Assembly (NCBI GenBank): GCA_026874595.1 | Contig: CM049310.1 | Location: 54,625,058-54,689,057 of the forward strand | DNA from: Sipunculus nudus | Lineage: Eukaryota; Annelida; Sipuncula; Golfingiida; Sipunculidae | Reading direction: 5' to 3' | Length of the DNA: 64,000 bases | Shown here: positions 27,801 through 36,266 of the stretch, one piece after another | How positions within the stretch are numbered: the stretch's first letter is position 1 | How the letters are laid out: the number at the start of each line of letters is the position of its first letter | Program-made: the position numbers and the translations under genes | Notes under the pieces: generated by a model | Seen by the model: the letters and a program-made list of their open reading frames with translations, nothing else | Told to the model about the DNA's origin: nothing | Database searches by the model: none

Positions 27801-30800
27801 TGGCTTGTCACAGAAATCTTCATGTATATTCATGAAATTTTAATATAACATTTAATATAATATAATGTATACCATACAGGTGTAACATAATATTTAATAT
27901 AAAATTTAAATCAAGAGGATCAGTAAAACTGTCAGTCGTTATTGAGATCTATTTTTCCCAGCTTTTAAATGTGAAAAGAGCCTAGGTAGTGAAATTGATA
28001 TATGTGAATGTAATGTCTATAAGCTTAACTGTAGTGATATATATTGTTTGTTTGTTATTCTTCAGAATGTATTGAAGTTAAATTATGTAAATGTCATGCT
28101 TATAGACCTAACATATTTTGATATATATTGTTTGTTTGTTCTTCCTAAGAAGAAGAGCCTTCTGGAAGAGAAAACCACAGTAGCTTCTCAGCTCAACAGG
28201 TAAGTGCTGCCCTCTGCTGAGTAAACATTGTACTACTACCACATGGTGTATATGTGTATAAATGAGTAGTGCTGCTTTAGTATATTTACAATGATCATGT
28301 AGAAAAAAATGGTGGCACTAAATATTTTGCTTATTGATGGTGTATGGTGTCTGTGTAATTAACTATCAAGCTTAAGTTAATATAACTCCCTGGTGTTTGG
28401 TGTTAACCTGTAGTTGCTTCAATTGTGTTTTTGTTTTCAAATAATACATACATATCTTTTATGTATCATTTCTATAAGAACTCATCAGTACATATACATA
28501 TCCCATTGTCCACATGAAGCTATAGCTGATCATCTGCTGTCATGCTTAACATCCTGCCCTGGTCTGTGCCATTTTGAAATATATTTAATTCCTACTTCAT
28601 GACAGTATTGTACCTGTGATTAGCGATTACGGTCGTAATGAGCGCAGTTGGGATGGGCGCGCGGTTCCTGGGCGTGGACGGGATTGGCGTGGTCGGGCTG
28701 GGCGTGCCGGTTCCTGGACGTGGTCGGGATTGGCGCGGTCGGGATGGGCGCGCGGTTCCTGGGCATGGTCGGGATTGGCGTGGTCGGGCTGGGTTTGCCG
28801 GTTTATACAAAGTGAGATTAGTGCTGCTGGACATGGACGCGACGGCTCTTATGAATCTTGAATATTACTTATTTCCTCAATATTGTTATATTTCAACAGT
28901 TGGTTGATGATAAGTGGGTTTTTCATGAGCCGCATGATTATGCATTTTAATGTACGGTATATAGACAAATTAACAACATTCCCAGGTTTGGAGGACAAGA
29001 AAAATCGACCTTGAATGCTATTTTTAAACATCTAATTTTTGTTGCTGGACATTGATCCTTGAAAATAACAATATTTTTGTTCCATTAAAAACGATTTAAA
29101 TACCAAACAACATTTGTTTATGTAAGCAACACAGTTACCTGTAGAAGTACGTCAGAGGAAGGAAACCTGCTCACTCGGAAGCCAACCCCGATTAATTAGT
29201 TAATTAGTTAATTAAAGCGGCACAAAGATTTCCAACAACGCTGATTAAACAGCTGCAAAAACTTGTCTTCACAAATATTCACAATATTATACATAAATAT
29301 TGCACTTCCCTAGCAAAATATATAATATTTATCTTAAGACACATTCATGATTGCATTGACGACAGCCAGCATCGTGAGGGGCGATAATGCCAGAAATTCT
29401 TTTTTTTTTCAGAAGTACTCAAAATGAAATCTCTCTCTCTCTATTTATCTTTCTCTCTCTCTCTCTCTCTCTCGCTTTATTTTAAATGATTGCTAAATCA
29501 GATATTTATTTCAACTTTTATAATTAAATGATAATTTTAAATGAATGTCCTCTCATTTGATAAAATTACTCATTTTCCCGCATTTAAATAATCAATCAAT
29601 CTGAAGCTTTATAAATCATGATGTATTTCTGTCTGCTTCTCTCTCTCTCTATTTCTCTCTCTCATTCTCTCTCTATATTTCTCTGTTTATATACAATATG
29701 TACATAAACAACTTTTACAAAGAGTAGAACTTTATCACTCCTGATTTACACGCAAATATATTTTAAATCAAATCTGGTAAGTATCAAATTGTAGAGATCT
29801 ATTATAAGTCAGCAAAATCATGGAAGGAACTCCACCATGCACCAAAAATTTATAAAAATCAACTTGCGCTTTATATACGATACCTGTACATGAACAATTA
29901 TTATACAGAGAGAAGAATTAAAAGCACTTGAATTATCCACAAATCATATTTTAGACCTAAATCTGGAACATATCAATTTTATATGGATCAATATTAAGTC
30001 TTACAGACAATAATTGAGAAGTAAATCCAACACAGTAAAAAAATTCTAGGTAAAAGGGTATGAATGTCCAACATATATCCTCCATCTAGAAATAATGCAC
30101 CACGTGCCTTTACTTTAAAAAAGTCTGTCAGTTTCCGGCTAATTTTTCATTTCCGGTAACGCTCTGTCATTTTCTGGACCCTGTCCTCGATTTCCCAGTA
30201 TTTTCTTCTTTGAAGTGGAGTTCCTTCCCCAAAACTAATGTTGGTCAGAGAGAAATAGAGGCAGACAGAAACAGGGGGTGATTTACTTAGTTTCCGATTG
30301 AGTTATCATTTAAATACACAAATAGAAGAGCGAGTATTTATATAAAATAAGAGGCTCATTAAAAATTATCATTTAATTATAATAATTGAAACAAATATCT
30401 GATTGAGCGATCATTTATATGAAACAAGAGATAGAGAGAGAGAGAGAAATATTTCATGTTGAGTACTTAAAAAAAATTGGTATTATTGCTAGTCACGGAC
30501 ATTTAAGATGAAAACAGAGAGAGACGGAGAGAGACAGAGAGAGACAGAGAGACAGAGACAGGAAGAGAGAAGGAGAGAAAAGTAGAGAGAGAGAGACAGA
30601 AAAAGGGGCGATTTATTGAGTTTCCGATTAATGTATCATTTAAATACATCAATAAAAGAGAGCGAGTTATTATAAAACGTGAGAGGATTAGAGCGATAAT
30701 TTAAAATGAAAACAGAGAGAGAGAGAGAAGGAGAAAAAAGGAGAGAGAGAGAGACAGAAAAAGGGTGATTTATTGAGTTTCTGATTAATGTATCATTTTA

Positions 30801-33800
30801 ATACAGCAGTAAGAGAGAGCAAGTGATTATATAACATGAGAGGAATAGCACGATCATTTAAAATGAAAACAGAGAGAGAGAGAGAGAGAAGAGGGACAGA
30901 AATACGGGACCATTTATATAGCTTCAGATTGATTGATCATTTAAATGAGAGTTAGTAATTATATAAAATGAGAGGCATTTCATTGAAAATTATCATTTAA
31001 TAATAATAATTGAAATAAATATCTGATTGAGCGATCATTTAAAATAAAGCCAGAGAGAGAGAGAGAGAGAGAGATAAATACTTCATATTGAGTTCTTCTG
31101 AAAAAAAAAAGAATTTCTGGCATTAACGCCAGTCACCATACTGGCCGTCGTCAATGCAATAACGCGTCTTGTGATAAATATTATATATTTTGCCAGGGAA
31201 GTGCATTATTTATATAAAATATCGCAAATGTTTGTGAAGACGATTTTTTTCAGCTGTTTAAACAGCGTTGTAGGAAACCTCCGTGCCGCTAATTAACTAA
31301 TTAATCGGCTTCCGAGTGAGCAGGTTTCCTTCCTTCGACTTACTTCTACAGGTAACTGGGCTGCTTACATCAACAAATGTTGTCGTCCAAACCTGGGAAT
31401 GTTGTTAATTTATATATTTATACCGTACATTGAAATGCATTCACGTGCGGCTCATGAAAAACCCTCTTATCATCAACCAACTGTTAAAATATAACAAAAT
31501 TGAGGGAATAAGTAATAATCAAGAATCATAAGAGCCGTCATGTCCATGTCCAGCAGCACTTATCTCGCTTTGTATAAACCGGCACACCCAGCCCGACCAC
31601 GCCAATCCCGACCACGTCCAGGAACCGCGAGCCCATCCCGACCGTGCTCATTACGACTGACACCTGATTAGCAATCAGTAGTTTGAAGGTTCAACTTTCT
31701 CAGATACATTGTTCTGCCATCATTGTTCTGTCATCTAAATTCTTGATATAATGATAATTCTAAAATCTAAACCTAATATATCCCTCCATATAAATTTGAA
31801 TATTTTTTCCATCTTTTTGTTCTGTTGATACTATGATAGCCAATATCTTTTGCTTTTTTCCCTGGTTTAGCCCTTTTCTGTTTACATTTTATTTTAGAAT
31901 TCTGACAAATTCTGACACTATTTATATCTACATTATAGGCAATATCTTTTTCAGCCTTTGTTGTATCTTTAAAAACATTTCAACAGTTCTTACAAAGAGG
32001 GTTTTCTTAAGGTTATTGGAATCTTTGAAACATAAAAATAAATTCGCAATATGTTTGTGCCTGAAAGAATTTTGGAATAGATGACGTTCTAGGTGCCCGT
32101 TTTGAGTGTGCTTTAGTGAGCCTGTAAACAGTAAAGGGCTAGTATAGTGATTTATAAACAAAGATATAATTTTGCACATATAAACGCTGATGTAGTATTA
32201 CTCTTGGCTGTATTTTTTTACCTTAATGTGTGACCTCAGACCTTATGTCATCGTGGGAAATTGTCACATGATCTCATGTTTCCTTGACCCTGCCCTCTGA
32301 CCTCTGTGACACTATCACATGTTTTTTTGTTTCTTTTCTGTACATTATGCCTCACCCAGGTTGTCCTATTTCTTTTTCAGTCGATTGTCTGTTGCCCCTT
32401 CATTATCAGATTTGCGCATTTGCAATTTCAATCCCATGCATGAATCTCAAGGTTACAGGCGGTTATGGGTTGTATCTTTTCTGTGTTTCAAATTACTTTT
32501 AATATAAAAGCTTAATCAAAGGGTTCATTAAGCAAACTCTTATGATCAGCATAGTTAATATTTAATTTAATTATTAATTTATTCCTTATTTATGCTTTAA
32601 TAGTTTATGCCATTTGTAGCTTAGATCTGTGATTTTGGAGATTGAAAAATTATAAGATTTACTGTGATTTTGTGGTTTAGCTGCTCCACTTAAGGTTAAT
32701 TGTTACTCAGTGCAGTTGTTGAATCAGTGTATATAAATCTTAATTTATTATAACTCTTTGAGCTTTAGTGTAGGTCTATACTGCTTATTGTTTATGCCCC
32801 TTAGTAATTAGCCAGCAGAATGCATAGATGAATGTGTGGTTATATTTGAGTTTGACACAGTTTCATGTTGGAACTAGTACTTATTTGGCAGAAGTAAGCA
32901 TGTTGATATAAAAGAAATGGTGGAACGTGGCTAGTGTATTCATAAATAAGCATAATTTTAAGAACTGTGGTAGTTGAACATTGGGTGTTTATAAATCAAA
33001 AGAGGAACATCTTTTGTCTGAATCTTACATTAACCTTAAAAAAGGGGGGTTCATGTATTGTAGGCTTGTTCATATATGTAAAATTATACATGAAGGGTAA
33101 CAGGGATCAGAATCAAGTTCATATGTTAAATAACTGAAAAAAATGAAAAAATTAAGAGGGAAAGTTTCTGTAAAAAGGTCCATTTGGTTCATTCTGGTTA
33201 TCTTGTCCAAACATCATTAGCTTAGCAGACTTTTCCTGCCATATCATGACTTAATTGAAAATTCCCAAAATGACATTCATTTGAAAGAATACTAAAGAAT
33301 TCCTATCATATTTTCCCAGAAAAACTCTGCTTTTTATGAATCCATGTACTTAGGAAGCTTTGAGATTAACAAGGTGTGAAATTATCGCTTTTAAAAACAT
33401 ACAGAAAAAATCATGGAGAAAACCCATATCATGCTGAAATAGAAGTCCATGAAATGTAGCTTTTGTTTTTTTAATTGGACAGGATGTAGTAAGTTTCCAT
33501 GAGTAACTGTTGCCTAAGTTGGGGATGTTTTCCCAGTTATTTAAGCAGCAGACTGTTTTTATGCTGCACTTTGATTCTATCCTCACAGCAAAAGAGTCCT
33601 GCTAAATACTCTAAGCTTGGTGTGTATACCAAGGAGGGAGACACTGTGGTGAAAGAAACCACAAGCATTATGTCTGAGACAGTCACGCCACTAGCTGAGG
33701 CACTGTATGATGAAGAAACTGGACAAACTATCATGCAACAGTTGGAGTACATTGAGAGAATGATAGAACGCGAGGTAATGATGCTGTCAGAGCCTGAGTT

Positions 33801-34318
33801 TGCCTGGTCCACAATAGGTGGCAGCACATACCCAGTTTGCATGGGAGCATGGGTAATATTTTAGCATGCGGTCAAGTGGTGATTCTATTGCAGGCTGTTG
33901 AAATGGTTCTGACTTGAGACACAGGTGGCGCCACATCTTGCCAAATTCTTAATCATTTTGGCAATGCATGATTCTTGTCTAGTGTTTTTAGCATTCTTGC
34001 ACATTGTACCTATATAGATTTAAAATTTGTACTTATACAGGCATGTAACATCCAAAGGATCACACTAATTTATTTTCTTTGATCAATAGTAAAAAAAAAC
34101 CTTGGCAATTAATGAACAAAGTTTAGCTAACAAGGATTTCAGATATGTGTTTGAATATGAAATAAAATCAGTAACATTTTAAGAAGAGGCACTTGATCCC
34201 CAAGTAATTTGGTAGAAGAAAATAGACCCCCATTCCCCTCTTCTTTAACATCACTGCATTCAGCCCCCTTAATGCACTTACCCCACACAAAAATATATAA
34301 ATGAAGCACATAAATATG

Positions 34319-34363
<45 letters not shown>

Positions 34364-36235
34364 TAAAACAAAGCATGTCATGCAGATACCAGTATATGGA
34401 CTGCGTCACTCCCCAAGGGACGGGATAAAAATACTGGAAGGATGGTGTGGATATGCATGTTAGAGGACTTCTTGCACACACGGACCTTAAACAATACTGA
34501 GCTTAACCATGTAGGTGTAAGAAAAGGTGGAGACATCTTTGTTACACTACAATGGATCATGGCACAGGAATGGATGGGCTGCATTCTGTAATTTAATATA
34601 TCGCACTATTTAACGAACTCCTTAGAATTTAAGGAACTCAGGAATTTTCACTGGTTGAATTTTATCTGTAATTTATTGGGATTTAAAACAATAGTAAGTT
34701 TTAAATTATCCCGGTGATTATTTAATACATTTAAAATTGGCAGCACATATGTACCTTGCAAATTAGCAGAATTATTATGAATATTGTATCCAAGAATATT
34801 ATTTTTTTTTGTGGTACACCACATTAAAACACCTTTATATACTGTGTGTAAATATATATGAGTTGCCACTGCAACCCCCACTGACTACTGGTTCTTGAGG
34901 CTGATAGCCACACTCCTGAAACATAAAAATAACTACATACCAGGGTATATAGATAATCTTTATATTGGCAGATGATCAAAGTGGGTGTGTTCCTAAAAAA
35001 TCCTTTAAGGCCAAAAAAAATTAAAGGTATGGTTCTCAGGCACCGCCCGCATCAATTTTAAACCCCCGCATCAAAAATTTTTATTTTGATTTTCAATAAA
35101 AACTTTTCAATATTGAGCTGCTGCCGCTCCGAGATTTCTTTCAAGAAGATAAAACCATACAATTTCCTTTGTTTTGTAGTGCTTTTACTTATTCAGCAAA
35201 ATAAAACTGTTATTTTCATGCTTTTCCCTTATCATTTGACATTTTTATCGAAACATACCAAAAAATTTAAAATAAAAAAAGCGCCCGCCTGCATTGATTT
35301 CTGAAAAAAAGTGCCTGAGAACCATACCTTTTTAGCTCAGCTGACTATAAGTCATCTGAGCTATAGTCGTGGTCCATTGTCCGTCGTCCGTCCGTCTGTC
35401 CGTCCGTCCGTCCGTCCGTCCGTCCGTCCGTAGATGTGGCACGTTTTGAAACCGTAAGACCTGGGAATCCAAAATTCAGCATAATGTTAGATGTCCCCAA
35501 GATCTCCTACCAAGCCGAAAACTGGGTCTTTGCGACTTCGTTCCTTTGAGAAATTAAGGAAAAACCTTAATTTTTTATTAAAATCCTATTTTCACACTTC
35601 AGGACTGCCCAATATCAAAACCACTCATCTGTTTTTTCTCATATTTACCATAAATATTCTTCTATATAGTTCCTATGTACATGCCAGAAAATAAGTCTGT
35701 TAAGTATAAATTCTTTAAGTTATGGGCCCAAACATAATGAACTTTGTAAAAAATCAGGAAAAATATTTACTCACTTAACATGAAAAATTTTGAAACTAGA
35801 GTCTATTTTCCCAAGTATTTAACTATGTTTAATTAAGATTCAATTGTTTACCCAAAATTAGATCTGAATTTTGTAAATTTTTTAAGTAATTAGCATAAAA
35901 ATAAAATCAGTACCTTAAATTTTGCCCAACTTTGACCATGGCACGTTTTTTTCCTGTAAGTACCATTGATTTAATTTTCACAGCATGTAAACATAAATAT
36001 TTAATTTGATTAAATCTGAAATTTGGAAGTAAAAGCTTGAAAATTAAGCTAGTTATTGATTTTTTTCTTGAGGCTCTATTGTAGTCTTTTGCTTTGATTA
36101 CAGATTACAGATGCAGGGTCCCACTCCAGGTCACTGGAAGTCAGCCATGCCAGGGTTTCTGATTTGTTACAGTCACTGGGGGAGATCCCCTGCTGTGACA
36201 GGTGTACAGTTATTCTCATATCACCACCCCAATCA

Positions 36236-36266
<31 letters not shown>

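Larger units (their letters stand above)
28200..33588 (+). other. SCRIB: Scribble intron, 5.4 kb, hosting the foldback element
   Basis: The element 28625-31664 fills more than half of the intron. No recognised repeat or exon lies in 31673-33588. Confidence 0.6.

Noticed and set aside
28592-28907. Gly/Arg- and Pro/Arg-rich frames around 28.6-28.9 kb
   Set aside because: Translations of the GC-rich minisatellite in the foldback arm.
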